The translations under genes and the position numbers were made by a program. A stretch of DNA of 64,000 nucleotides from the NCBI GenBank assembly GCA_027482185.1, contig JAIXWF010000013.1:1054001-1118000 (forward strand), written 5' to 3'. This document shows positions 1 through 9,600 of this stretch, piece by piece. Position 1 is the stretch's first letter; every line of letters begins with the position of its first letter. Source of the DNA: Opitutaceae bacterium. Its GTDB lineage: Bacteria > Verrucomicrobiota > Verrucomicrobiia > Opitutales > Opitutaceae. The notes beneath the pieces are model-generated. The model made no database searches, was not told the DNA's origin, and was given only the letters and a program-made list of their open reading frames with translations.

Positions 1-393
1 GGTGGTGAATTCGAACTTCGCGCGGCGGTCCTCGAGCGGGACGCTGTCGACCGTCTCGATGAAACGCATCTTCGGATTCGGGAAACGGCCGTCGGGCGGG
101 AACGCCGTGCCGCCGATCATCGAGCCGCTGCGCAGTTTGAAGCGGCGGATGAGCTCCTTGGGCACGAAGGGATCCGTCGGGCGCCGTTTGCCGCCGCGAT
201 TGATGTCGATCAGCTGGCCGTTGCCGCCGCGCTGGATGTCGATGTCGAGGACGCCCTCGACGCGGATCGTGTTTTCAACGGGGGCGGGCGCAGGGGCGTT
301 GCCTTCCGCAGTTGCCGGAGGGGGCGTGGCTCCGACCGGAGCGACGACGGCAGCGGGAACGTCCGCCGGAGCGGACACGTTTTTCTTTTCCAT
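1..393 (-). CDS. rho: Transcription termination factor Rho, N-terminal part (truncated by window edge)
   Basis: The first 131 codons of a minus-strand gene that runs off the left edge; ATG at 391-393. Residues 1-40 are an Ala/Pro-rich linker. After that comes a region resembling the Rho N-terminal RNA-binding (cold-shock-like) domain: a GVLDI segment, then FVPKELIRRFKLRSG, which matches the Rho pattern of 'VSPSQIRRFxLRTGD', followed by a stretch ending in PLEDRRAKFEF that fits the lead-in to the ATPase domain. Rho is a hexameric RNA-dependent ATPase that ends transcription. The catalytic domain lies outside the window. It is divergent from acs with about 100 bases between. No clear Shine-Dalgarno was seen. 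Rho is the best reading; the missing ATPase domain keeps it from being certain. Confidence 0.78.
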   Translation of the reverse strand, partial: MEKKNVSAPADVPAAVVAPVGATPPPATAEGNAPAPAPVENTIRVEGVLDIDIQRGGNGQLIDINRGGKRRPTDPFVPKELIRRFKLRSGSMIGGTAFPPDGRFPNPKMRFIETVDSVPLEDRRAKFEFTT

Positions 394-495
394 ACAGATA
401 AAAGGGGAGAGCGGACACGTCCCGCTTGACGCTTGAAACTCAGACCGGGATAAGAACCGCGACTAGCGTCCCTTAACCCTAAATCCGACACGCAC

Positions 496-2454
496 GTGCC
501 AGATCAGACGATTACCTCAGTGTCCCGGGAGTCCCGGAAATTCAGGCCTTCGGCCGAGTTCAAAGCCCAAGCCAATCTTGGGAGTGAAGCTGCCTACAAA
601 AGGCTCTACGCCGAGTCTGTCAACTCCCCAGAAAAATTCTGGGACCGGCAAGCCAAGGAGCAACTCGTCTGGCGCAAGCCTTACAAGAAGGTCCTCGATT
701 GGAAGCCGCCGCACGCGAAGTGGTTCGTCGGCGGCAAGCTCAACGTCGCCGAAAACTGCCTCGACCGCCACCTCGGCACCTACCGCGAGAACAAGGCCGC
801 GCTGATCTTCGAGGGCGAGCCGGGCGACGTCCGCACGATCACCTACAAGCAGCTGCATTTCCACGTCTGCCGCTGGGCGAATTATTTCCACAACATCGGG
901 GTGGGCGAGGGCGACCGCGTCGCCATCTACATGCCCATGATCCCCGAGGCCGTGATCGCGATGCTGGCTTGCGCCCGCGTCGGCGCGATCCACACCGTGG
1001 TGTTCGGCGGTTTCAGCCCCGAGGCGCTCAAGGACCGCATCAACGACTGCAAAGCCAAGCTCGTCATCACCGCCGACGGCGGTTGGCGCCGCGGCAAGGT
1101 CATCGAGCTCAAGGCCAACGTCGACAAGGCCGTCGAGAACACCCCGACCGTCCACCAGGTCCTCGTCGTCAAGCGTTGCGGCAATCCCGTCACGATGAAG
1201 GACGGCCGCGATGTGTGGTGGCGCGATGCCTGGGAAGGCGCCCCGAATACCCACAAGGCGAAGGCCTTCGATTCCGAGCACCCGCTCTTCATTCTCTACA
1301 CCTCGGGCTCGACCGGCAAACCGAAGGGCGTGCTGCACACGAGCGCCGGCTACCTGCTCGGCGCCAAGCTCAGCTCGCACTACATCTTCGATCTGAAGGA
1401 AAACGACCGCTACTTCTGCTCCGCCGACATCGGCTGGATCACGGGCCACAGTTACGTCGTGTACGGTCTGCTGGCCAACGGCGCCACGGTCTTCATTTAC
1501 GAGGGCGCCCCGAACCAGCCCGAGCCGGATCGCTTCTGGCAGATGATCGACCGCCACGGCATCACGATCCTCTACACCGCGCCGACCGCGATCCGCGCGT
1601 TCATGCGCTGGGGCGACAACTATGTCCTCCGTCACCGCCTCGATTCGCTCCGCCTGCTCGGCTCCGTCGGCGAACCGATCAATCCGGAAGCGTGGATGTG
1701 GTACCACACGATGATCGGTAAAAAGAAATGCCCGATCGTCGACACGTGGTGGCAGACCGAGACCGGCGCGATCATGATCGCCCCGTTGCCCGGCGTCACC
1801 CCGACCAAGCCCGGCTCCGGCACGCGGCCCTTCTTCGGCGTTGTGCCCAAGGTCGTCGACGACAAGTGCGTGGAGGTCCCGCGCAACAGCGGCGGCAAAC
1901 TCGTCATCACCCAACCCTGGCCGTCGATGCTCCGCACCCTGTGGGGCGACGACGACCGCTACGTGCGCCAGTACTTCTCCGAGTTCCCGGGCCGCCCCGA
2001 CGTTTACTTCACGGGCGACGGCGCCCGCCAGGACAAGGACGGCTACTTCTGGATCGTCGGCCGCATCGACGATGTGCTCAACGTCTCCGGCCACCGCATC
2101 GGTACGGCCGAAGTCGAGAGCGCGCTCGTCTCGCACCCGGCCGTCGCGGAAGCCGCGGCCGTCGGCCGGCCCGACGAACTCAAGGGCCAGGCCCTCGTGG
2201 TGTTCGTCACGGTCAAGGCCGGCGTCAACGCCTCCGAGGAACTCAAGGAGCAGCTCCGCGCCCACGTGGGCAAGGAGATCGGCTCGTTGGCCAAGCCCGA
2301 CACGATCCGCTTCGCCGCCGGTCTGCCGAAGACCCGCAGCGGAAAGATCATGCGCCGCATCCTCAAGGAAATCGCCGCCGGTGGCGAGGTGAAGGGCGAC
2401 ACGACCACGCTGGAGGATTTCAGCGTCGTCGCCGCCCTCCAATCCGAGGAATAA
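496..2454 (+). CDS. acs: Acetyl-CoA synthetase (acetate--CoA ligase, AMP-forming)
   Basis: Makes acetyl-CoA from acetate, ATP and CoA through an acetyl-adenylate, in the cytoplasm. The 652-residue length is normal for Acs. Visible motifs include the N-terminal [10 protein letters not shown] region, the P-loop [12 protein letters not shown], the acetate-pocket motif [10 protein letters not shown], the hinge region around [18 protein letters not shown], and the C-terminal [11 protein letters not shown], whose lysine is the usual acetylation target. The start is GTG at 496 because no in-frame ATG fits the family N-terminus. It is a single gene divergent from rho and closed by a strong terminator. 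Propionyl-CoA synthetase is an alternative, but the WWQTE motif and length favour acetate. Confidence 0.95.
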   Translation: MPDQTITSVSRESRKFRPSAEFKAQANLGSEAAYKRLYAESVNSPEKFWDRQAKEQLVWRKPYKKVLDWKPPHAKWFVGGKLNVAENCLDRHLGTYRENKAALIFEGEPGDVRTITYKQLHFHVCRWANYFHNIGVGEGDRVAIYMPMIPEAVIAMLACARVGAIHTVVFGGFSPEALKDRINDCKAKLVITADGGWRRGKVIELKANVDKAVENTPTVHQVLVVKRCGNPVTMKDGRDVWWRDAWEGAPNTHKAKAFDSEHPLFILYTSGSTGKPKGVLHTSAGYLLGAKLSSHYIFDLKENDRYFCSADIGWITGHSYVVYGLLANGATVFIYEGAPNQPEPDRFWQMIDRHGITILYTAPTAIRAFMRWGDNYVLRHRLDSLRLLGSVGEPINPEAWMWYHTMIGKKKCPIVDTWWQTETGAIMIAPLPGVTPTKPGSGTRPFFGVVPKVVDDKCVEVPRNSGGKLVITQPWPSMLRTLWGDDDRYVRQYFSEFPGRPDVYFTGDGARQDKDGYFWIVGRIDDVLNVSGHRIGTAEVESALVSHPAVAEAAAVGRPDELKGQALVVFVTVKAGVNASEELKEQLRAHVGKEIGSLAKPDTIRFAAGLPKTRSGKIMRRILKEIAAGGEVKGDTTTLEDFSVVAALQSEE

Positions 2455-2490
2455 GCGCCACGGCAACCGCCGGTGCGTCCGGCATTTTCG

Positions 2491-2525
2491 CAGGGCGGGG
2501 CCTCGGTCCCGCCCTGTTTGTTTTT
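2491..2525 (+). terminator. Rho-independent terminator after acs
   Basis: A perfect 9-bp stem (CAGGGCGGG at 2491-2499, CCCGCCCTG at 2508-2516) with an 8-base loop, followed by TTTGTTTTT. It lies 37 bases after the acs stop and separates acs from the pseudopilin genes. Confidence 0.9.
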
Positions 2526-2576
2526 CCCGTTGCTGGTTCCGCAACTCTGTCCCTTCACTCGCGTCTCTTCCTCCGC

Positions 2577-3287
2577 ATGCCGTCCGCGCGCCCCAGCCGC
2601 CGCCGCTCCGCGTTCACGTTGATCGAATTGCTCACGGTTATTGCCGTGCTGGCCATTCTTTCGACGATCGCGGTGGGGGCCATCCGCGGGGCCAAGGAAC
2701 GCTCCAACATCGCCCGCGCCCGCGCCGATCTCGCCGCCCTCGTCGCCGCGTTGGAGGAGTTCAAGCGGATCTACGGCGACTACCCGCAGCTCGGCGAATT
2801 CGGCCAGGCGCCCGTCACGCCCACCGGGATCAGCGCCACGCTGCCCAACGGCGCCGGCCCCGGCGTGAACACCGCGCAGGCCAAGCTGTTCAACTGCCTC
2901 ACCGGGGTCTTCGGCGCCCGCGCCTTCGGCAACGGCAACCGCCTCAACGGCCCCAATTTGCTCCCGCCCGTTCTCTCGGATACGCGCCACCTCGACGGCA
3001 ATCTCACCAACACGTTTCTCGTCCCGACGGCCAACCCGCCCAACCCCCCGGCCAAGACCGAGCAAAACGTCTCGCTCCTCGACCCCTGGGGCCGGCGCTA
3101 CCTCTACTACTACAAGAATGCCCGCGCGCCGAACCAGTGGCAGGCCACCGGTTATGTGCTTTATTCCGCCGGCGCCCGCGTCGCCGCCAACGGCACGCAG
3201 ACGCCCCCGCTGACGCCCACGACAGGGTTGCTGCTGGCGACGCAAACCGCTGAGACTGCCGACAACCTCTACGCCTCCCCGCCTTGA
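2577..3287 (+). CDS. Type II secretion-like pseudopilin (GspG-type), first gene of the cassette
   Basis: A 236-residue protein with a class III prepilin signal: a basic leader (RPSRRRSA), then the methylation/cleavage motif FTLIELL, with Ala at -1 and Glu at +5, and a hydrophobic helix of about 20 residues. The following amphipathic helix (ERSNIARARADLAALVAALEEF) and the YGDYP motif are typical of GspG/PulG-like major pseudopilins. The rest, rich in Asn, Pro and Gly, is larger than a minimal GspG globular domain. It is expected in the inner membrane and processed by prepilin peptidase. No secretion ATPase or secretin is nearby. The next pseudopilin starts 11 bases downstream. Confidence 0.82.
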   Translation: MPSARPSRRRSAFTLIELLTVIAVLAILSTIAVGAIRGAKERSNIARARADLAALVAALEEFKRIYGDYPQLGEFGQAPVTPTGISATLPNGAGPGVNTAQAKLFNCLTGVFGARAFGNGNRLNGPNLLPPVLSDTRHLDGNLTNTFLVPTANPPNPPAKTEQNVSLLDPWGRRYLYYYKNARAPNQWQATGYVLYSAGARVAANGTQTPPLTPTTGLLLATQTAETADNLYASPP

Positions 3288-3298
3288 ATCCCCATTCC

Positions 3299-4063
3299 AT
3301 GACGCCGCGCCTCTTTTTCCGGTCATCCGTTGCGCTCCGCCGCCGCGGCCGTCCGTCCGCCGGCTTCACGCTCATCGAATTGCTCACCGTCGTCGCGATC
3401 ATCGGGATTCTGGCGGCGATCTTGATTCCCACGACGTCGTCCGCCCGTGTCTCCGCAAAAAAGGCCAAGACCCGCGGCCAGTTCGCGCAATGGGGCGCCG
3501 CCATTGAGGCTTTCCGCTCCGAGTACGGGTACTATCCGACCTTCGAGACCGCCGGCGCCGGCGCGAACAAGGTCAACGGCAACACCGCCGGCGGCACCAA
3601 TCTCACCGCCGTCCACCGGTTCTACGAGACGCTCGTCGGCGCCCGCCGCGACGGTTCCGCCCTGCCCACCGCCACCACCGGCACGCCCCCGCCGCCGCAG
3701 GCGCAGAACACCCGCCGCATCCCGTTCATTTCGTTTTCCGATTCCGACCTTGTCCCCGTCAACACCACGGACACCACGCTCACCGCGAAGCGCGGCCTGA
3801 TCCGCGATGCCTTCGACGGCACCGACATCGCGGTGTTGATGGACCGCAACCTCGACGGCGCGGTGAAGTTCGGCGGCCAGGGCGGCGATTCGATCGCGGC
3901 GCTACCGCTCGTCAGCCCGCCCGACAACACCGGCGTGCGCCTCGCGCCCGGCGCGGCCGATTTCCCGACCTTCGCCCAGGGCGGCGTGCGCGGCGGCGTC
4001 GTGTTCTACATCATGCCGCCCGGCGGTCGCGCCCAGGCCGATTTGCTCATGAGTTGGAAATGA
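3299..4063 (+). CDS. Second type II secretion-like pseudopilin
   Basis: A 254-residue protein with the prepilin motif GFTLIELLTVVAIIGILAA (Gly at -1, Phe at +1, Glu at +5) after a basic leader, followed by a helix and a YGYYP segment like that of GspG. ATG 3299 was preferred over an upstream TTG at 3284 that would overlap the previous gene. The C-terminal half is longer than usual and ends near IMPPGGRAQADLLMSWK. It is translationally coupled to the next gene through ATGA at 4060-4063. Two adjacent GspG-like proteins ahead of a Verru_Chthon cassette suggest they belong to one fibre or secretion assembly, which is an inference from position. Confidence 0.8.
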   Translation: MTPRLFFRSSVALRRRGRPSAGFTLIELLTVVAIIGILAAILIPTTSSARVSAKKAKTRGQFAQWGAAIEAFRSEYGYYPTFETAGAGANKVNGNTAGGTNLTAVHRFYETLVGARRDGSALPTATTGTPPPPQAQNTRRIPFISFSDSDLVPVNTTDTTLTAKRGLIRDAFDGTDIAVLMDRNLDGAVKFGGQGGDSIAALPLVSPPDNTGVRLAPGAADFPTFAQGGVRGGVVFYIMPPGGRAQADLLMSWK

Positions 4064-4821
4064 GGCCGCGGGCCCCAGTTCCTCTTTCGTTCGGCCAAGG
4101 CGGGACGCGTTGCCGCCCGCGCGGCGGGTTCTCGCTGATCGAATTGCTCGTGGTCATCGGCGTGATCGTGATCCTCGTCGGCCTGACCGCCGCGGCCCTC
4201 AGCGGCCGCGGCAGCGAAGGCGCCGCCTTGGCCAATGCGCAAAAGGTCCTGTCCGGACTCGTCAGTTCCGCCCGCGCCCAGGCCGCGTTGCACCAGACGA
4301 ATTCCCGCCTCGTCGTCTACGCGCAGCCGCCCGGCACGACCACCGATGCCGCCAAGTACCTCCGCACCGCCATCGTGCTCCGCGAGGAACCGTTCGCCAG
4401 CAATCGCTGGGTCGCCTCCGACGATCCCGTTTTGCTGCCCGCCCCCGTCTGCGTCGTCCCGCCTTCGCCCGTGCCCACGACGCACCTGCGCACCGGAGTA
4501 ACGTGGAACAACAACGTCGCCACCGGCCCCGTGTCCACGCTCGTGCGCGCGACCGGCTTCAGCTACTTCGGCTCCGCGACCGCCACCGCGCGGCAATTCT
4601 TCGGCGCCAACGGCCAGACCGGCACGATTCTCTACCTGCAATTCGCGCCCGACGGCACCGTTTCCTCCAATCCGACCGGCAACCCGACCAAGATCGCCCT
4701 CGCGACCGCCGTGCTCTCGCCGAGCGCGCTGCCGCAGTTCAACAACGCGTTCGGCGTGCGCGGCCTCTTCGTGCGCCGCACCGGCGCCGTCTCCCTGGTC
4801 AACGAGGCCACGGCCTTCTGA
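4060..4821 (+). CDS. Verru_Chthon cassette protein D (prepilin-like)
   Basis: A 253-residue protein with the prepilin cleavage motif GFSLIELLVVIGVIVILVG at about residues 22-40. It is followed by a short helix and a beta-rich region containing NSRLVVYAQPPG, AIVLREEPFASNRW and LYLQFAPDGTVSSNPTG, features I associate with the family called Verru_Chthon cassette protein D (TIGR02596). These proteins occur in sets of four in Verrucomicrobia; their role is unknown but presumably envelope-associated. The start at 4060 overlaps the previous stop by 4 bases. Proteins B, C and A follow directly, which supports the assignment. The family name rests on memory, not on a profile search. Confidence 0.78.
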   Translation: MRPRAPVPLSFGQGGTRCRPRGGFSLIELLVVIGVIVILVGLTAAALSGRGSEGAALANAQKVLSGLVSSARAQAALHQTNSRLVVYAQPPGTTTDAAKYLRTAIVLREEPFASNRWVASDDPVLLPAPVCVVPPSPVPTTHLRTGVTWNNNVATGPVSTLVRATGFSYFGSATATARQFFGANGQTGTILYLQFAPDGTVSSNPTGNPTKIALATAVLSPSALPQFNNAFGVRGLFVRRTGAVSLVNEATAF

Positions 4822-4824
4822 GCG

Positions 4825-5445
4825 ATGACGCCGCGCACCGCCCGCCGGGCCTTTTCCCTCATCGAAGTCGTCGCCGCCGTCGCGATCTTCGCCGTCGGCA
4901 TGGTAGCGATCCTCGGTCTCTTCGGTCCGGTGGCCAAGTCGGTCGCGAATGTCGGCGATGCCGAGGCCGCGGCCCGCGCCGCCGATGCCGTGCGCGCCCG
5001 CCTGCGCGCCCTGCCATTCTCCGCCGCGCTCGCTCTCGTCCAGGACCCCGCCGCGGTTCGCGCCAAGGACGCCGGCGGCGCCTACAATCCCAACGACGGC
5101 GCGCGTTATCCCGCCGTCATCTTCGGCCGGCGCAACGGCGACATCGGCATCTACGAGGGCGGCGAGACCGGCCGCCGCAATTGGATCGACGGCAACAACG
5201 CCGTGCTGCCCAACGCGGAAAAGTACTTCGAGATCGACCTGATCCAGAACCCGACGCTCTCGCCCCTCGACCAGAACGCGACGGCCGCCGTCGTCGCCTT
5301 CAACATCCGCGTCCGTTGGCCGGCCTTCATCGGGCAGCCCGGCGGCGCGGCCGTGCAGTTCGGCGCCAATCCCGCCGGCGGTTCCGTGACCTTCGACCAC
5401 GGGAAAAAGGAGGCGCTGTTCTTCACCGGCGCGATCCGTCGCTGA
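4825..5445 (+). CDS. Verru_Chthon cassette protein B (prepilin-like)
   Basis: A 206-residue protein with a very short basic leader and the prepilin motif AFSLIEVVAAVAIFAVGMVAILGLF at residues 9-33, then an alanine-rich helix (AEAAARAADAVRARLRALPF). The SLIEV..A..AIFAVGM pattern is the one seen in Verru_Chthon cassette protein B (TIGR02598) and, more loosely, in GspI/PilV-type minor pseudopilins. The gene begins 3 bases after the D gene stop and is 2 bases from the C gene, so co-translation is likely. By analogy with GspI it may be a minor tip component, which is inference. Confidence 0.8.
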   Translation: MTPRTARRAFSLIEVVAAVAIFAVGMVAILGLFGPVAKSVANVGDAEAAARAADAVRARLRALPFSAALALVQDPAAVRAKDAGGAYNPNDGARYPAVIFGRRNGDIGIYEGGETGRRNWIDGNNAVLPNAEKYFEIDLIQNPTLSPLDQNATAAVVAFNIRVRWPAFIGQPGGAAVQFGANPAGGSVTFDHGKKEALFFTGAIRR

Positions 5446-5447
5446 CC

Positions 5448-6584
5448 ATGCCGCCGCGGCCTTCGATGTTTTCCCGCTTCACCCGCCGCCCTCGGCCGGG
5501 CGCCGCGTTTACGTTGATCGAACTGCTCGTCGCCGCGGGCATCACCGCGCTCATCGCCGGCTTCATCGCGATCATCGTCCGCAACGTCTCCGCCAACTGG
5601 AGCCGCGCCAGCGGGCGCCTCGGCGCCGATGCCCAGGCCCGCCTCGTGCTCGACCAATTGCAGCAGGACCTGCAGGGCGCGATCTACCGCGACGACGGCG
5701 CCGTCTGGTTCGCGGCCGACGTCGTCGACCGCACCACCAATCCCGGCAACCTCTGGACCGAGGCCGGCCGCAACCCCAAGCCCACCGGCGCCGGCGCGGC
5801 CGGGTCCGTGATCCTGAACACGCCCTCCATCGCCGATGCCCGTTTCGGCAAGGCCGGCATTTGGCTGCGGTTTTTCACCACCAGCCGCGGCAGCAACGTC
5901 GCCGCCAACGTCGCGACCCACTCGGCCCCGGTCGCCGTCGGCTACCAGATCATCCGGCGCTTCTCCGCCACCAATCCCGCCAACCAGAACGCCGCCTACA
6001 TCCTGCACCGCGCCGAGGCCCGTCCCGCCACGGCCAACAACCGCCCCGGCGTGCTGGAGTCCGGCTTCAACATCCTCGCGGCCGCCTACACGACGACCAA
6101 CGCCGCCAACAACAACGGCACCGTCACCGGCGACCCGCGCAGCATCCAGGTGCCCGGCACCAATCAGGGCGGGGCAGGGCGCAACCTCGACGCCGTCGTG
6201 GCCGACAACGTGATCGACTTCGGGATCCGCGCCTACGTGTACGACCGCGCGCGGCCCGGCGCGCTGCGGCTCGTGTTTCCCGCCGACAACGCCGGCCGGC
6301 CCGCCGGCAACGCCAACTCCCGCTACCGTCCGACGTTGCCGCCGCACACTCCGCCCGACCAATGGGCCGGGGCCCAGCCGTATCCGGAAGTCGTGGACAT
6401 CATGGTCCGCATCCTCACCGACGAAGGCGCCGCGCAGATCGCCAACCTCGAACGCGTGCAGAACCCGGCCCTCGTCGTGCCCGCCAAATACAACAGCAAC
6501 GCCGCCCAATGGTGGTGGGGCGTCGCGCAGGAGAATTCCCGCGTCTACACCCGCCGCGTCGTGCTGCAGGCGAAACCGTTCTGA
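5448..6584 (+). CDS. Verru_Chthon cassette protein C (prepilin-like)
   Basis: A 378-residue protein with the prepilin motif AFTLIELLVAAGITALIAGFI at about residues 20-40. It continues with NWSRASGRLGADAQARLVLDQLQQDLQGAIYRDDG, a helix plus turn typical of GspJ-like minor pseudopilins and of Verru_Chthon cassette protein C (TIGR02599). A long beta-rich region follows, with a conserved-looking YQIIRRF and a late EVVDIMVRILTDEGA segment. ATG 5448 starts 2 bases after the B stop. The larger size relative to B and D matches the expected order D, B, C, A. Confidence 0.8.
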   Translation: MPPRPSMFSRFTRRPRPGAAFTLIELLVAAGITALIAGFIAIIVRNVSANWSRASGRLGADAQARLVLDQLQQDLQGAIYRDDGAVWFAADVVDRTTNPGNLWTEAGRNPKPTGAGAAGSVILNTPSIADARFGKAGIWLRFFTTSRGSNVAANVATHSAPVAVGYQIIRRFSATNPANQNAAYILHRAEARPATANNRPGVLESGFNILAAAYTTTNAANNNGTVTGDPRSIQVPGTNQGGAGRNLDAVVADNVIDFGIRAYVYDRARPGALRLVFPADNAGRPAGNANSRYRPTLPPHTPPDQWAGAQPYPEVVDIMVRILTDEGAAQIANLERVQNPALVVPAKYNSNAAQWWWGVAQENSRVYTRRVVLQAKPF

Positions 6585-6613
6585 GCCGCGAACCCCGGAA
6601 TCGAAACTGGACC

Positions 6614-9600
6614 ATGCATTCGCGCGACGAAGGTACGAAAGGACCAAGGGCCCCGGCGGAAGGGACCAAGGGACCAAAGGACCAAGGGACCAAGGGACTG
6701 AGGGACCAAAGGACAAAGGGACCAAAGGACGAAGGGAGCAAAACACCGTGCGAACAAGGCTCCGGCCGGTACGGTTGGTTCGATTCCCTGCGGTCCTTTG
6801 GTCCTTTGGTCCCTGGTCTTTTGGTCCGCGAACGCCGGCCGCAGGCCGGCTTCGCGCTGCTCATCACCGTCACGCTGCTCGCCTTCATGGTGATCCTGCT
6901 CGTCGGCCTCGCGGCCTACACGCGCGTCGAGACCTCGGTGGCGGGCAACACCCAGCGCCAGGCGCTCGCGCGCGAGAACGCGCTGCTCGCCCTCGATGTC
7001 GCCCTCGGCCAATTGCAGGCCCACGCGGGCCGCGACGACCGCGTCACGGCCACCGCCGAAGCCTTCGGCGGCATCAACGGCACGCGCTACTACACCGGTA
7101 TCTGGTCTTCCAATACCACCGAGACGGCTGCGCCCGAGACGCCGCTCACGTGGCTCGTCAGCGGCAACGAATTGCGCGTCGCCGATCCGGCCCCCGACGC
7201 CGCCGCCGGCAGCACCGTGGCCGCCCCGCTCGCCGTCACCCCCGCGGCGCCGGGCAACCGCGTCGTCCGCTTGGTCGGCGCCAACGCCGCGGGCAACACC
7301 GCCGCCTCGTTCATCGACGCCCCGCTCGTCGACCTCACGGCCCAGGGCGTGCCCGGCGCGGCCGCCGCGGCCAACACGGCGATCGGCCGCTACGCGTGGT
7401 GGGTGGGGGACCAGGGCGTGAAAGCCCCGGTCGCCGTCCCCGACCTCACCGCGGCGGTCACGGCCGCGCCGTACGATACCGCGGACCGCCGCGCCCGCCT
7501 CCGCCAGCAACTCGCGCTCGGCGCCGGGGCCTCCGACACCTCGGGCAACCCGATCTTCGAACCGCGGGACAACAACAACGCCGCCCTCGTCGCCGGGCAG
7601 AAGATCACCGACGCGAACCAGTTCGCCTTCCTCCGCACCTCGGGCAACGCGCAGATCGGCCGCGCGCGCGTGCAGCAGAACTTCCACCAGTGGTCGCCGA
7701 ACAATTTCGCCGTCCTTGCCAACACGAAGCTCGGCGGCCTGCGCCAGGATCTTTCGCTCAAGCCCGACCTGCTCGGCGGCGCCTTCGCCGCCTGGCTCGA
7801 TTTCCCGACCTACATGGAGCCTGTCGGCGCGGCCGACCCCGCGGCCCTCTCCGGTCCGGCGATTCTGCCCGCCTACGGCGACGATCCGCTGCGCCGGCGT
7901 TATCGGATGACGCCGCATCAGGTGGACGGCAGCGGCTCGCACCAAGTCGCGCCGGTGCTGACGTACTTTATGGTCACCTTCAACGTGCGGACCCGGAACG
8001 AGACGACGGTTTCGCCGTTCGAAATCCGGGCCCGTTGGATGGTGTCGTTGTGGAATCCCTACACCGGCGCCCTGGTGCCCGAGGATTTGCGGATCGAGGT
8101 CGCCGGACTGCCGGAGAATGTCCGCGTCGTCGACGATGCTTCCAATACCGACATCGGCTCGTTCGCAGTCGGCGATGCCTTCGGCACGCCGATGCGCATT
8201 TCCTTGCCGTGGGCGAGCGCGCCGGTGCCCGACGGCGTGACCGGCGAGGACCGGCGTTCGTGGCTGCCCGGACGCGTCTACACGTGGCGTTCCGCCGAGG
8301 ATACTTCCCGCAGCGGCACGTTTTCCGACGTCGGCTTCGCGAGCGATTTTTACTCCCGGACCTTGAGCGAGGCCGGCCAAGGCGTGATTCGCGACCTTGC
8401 GCTGCCGTCCGTCGACGGTGACGACAACGTGCGGCTCGAGGTCAACGGTTCGCCCAACCTGCGTCTGACGATCTACGCCGTTCGGCCCGACGGCGACGTG
8501 CGGCTGGCGGCGCTGACGTCCCCCGATTTCCAAAGCGCGTTTACCACCGCCGTGCAGCGGGCGGGGCAGGGCGGCTACCAATTCAGCTATGTGTTCCGGC
8601 TCGCCGAGAGTTTCGACACGCCCGCGAATCCCGGGGTCTGGCTCACGACCGACGGCCGCGATGTGCGGCGGCGCACGCTTCCGTCCGAAGCGTTCGTGGT
8701 GGAGGCGCCGGGCAACGATCCGTCCCAGTATGTCAACTACAGCGCGATCGACAGTCCGGACCGGCTGCTGAACCGCTCCGCCGGCTATCTGGGCTACGGC
8801 CTCGACGTGCCGGTCTTCGAGTTGCCGCGCTCGCCGTTGCTCTCGCTCGGGGCGGCGCAGCACTTCCGCTTTGTCGGCCGGCGGCCGTTCATCATCGGCA
8901 ATCCTTGGGGTGTCGACGAGCAGATCAACGGGGTCCGCGTCGGCGAACTCTTCGACCGCTACTTCCTCTCCGGTGCGCAAACGGGCTTCGATCCGGGCAC
9001 GGCGGCCAACGGCGACCTGCAGCTGCCCAATCCGTGGCTGCGCCCATTGCGCAAGCCCGATGCGTCGAAAGTCACGCTGGACGATTTTCGCGGTGCGGCC
9101 GCCACCGGTGAAGTCGATGGCGGCGCACGTTCCTCGAAGTTTTTGCTGCAAGGCGCAGCGTTCAATCTGAACTCGCTGTCGACCGCGGCCTGGATCGCGG
9201 TCCTGCGCGGGGTGCGTTTTCCCGCTCCGCAGACCTTCAGCTACCTCGACGCCGACGACGCCACGGGGACGGCCGGCGACGATGCGATCACGACGGAGAG
9301 CTCGACCGGCGCGCGGTTCTTCCGCTTTTCGCAATCCGCGCAGGAAACCTACAAGTTGCCGTCCGCCGACGACAGCTCGGCCAACACGCACCTTTTCCGC
9401 CGCGGCGCCCGCACATTGACGGCTGCGCAGGTGACGGCGCTGGCCGGGCGGATCACGACCTTGGTCCGCACGAAGCACTCGGCGGCCGACGGCGCCGGCG
9501 GTCCTTTCCGCTCGCTCGAGGAATTCCTGACGCCGAATGCGCTCTTCGCGGGGGAGACCACCGATGCGGACGGCAACCCCGTCACCACCGGTCCGCGCAG

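Noticed and set aside
2-436. 144-residue plus-strand frame at the left edge
   Set aside because: It is antisense to the Rho-like N-terminus and shows no motif.
517-2544. 675-residue frame antisense to acs
   Set aside because: It is a shadow of acs, which has every family motif on the plus strand.
6545-9478. 977-residue minus-strand frame opposite Verru_Chthon A
   Set aside because: No recognisable domain; the plus-strand gene has the membrane segment and overlaps the next gene as expected.
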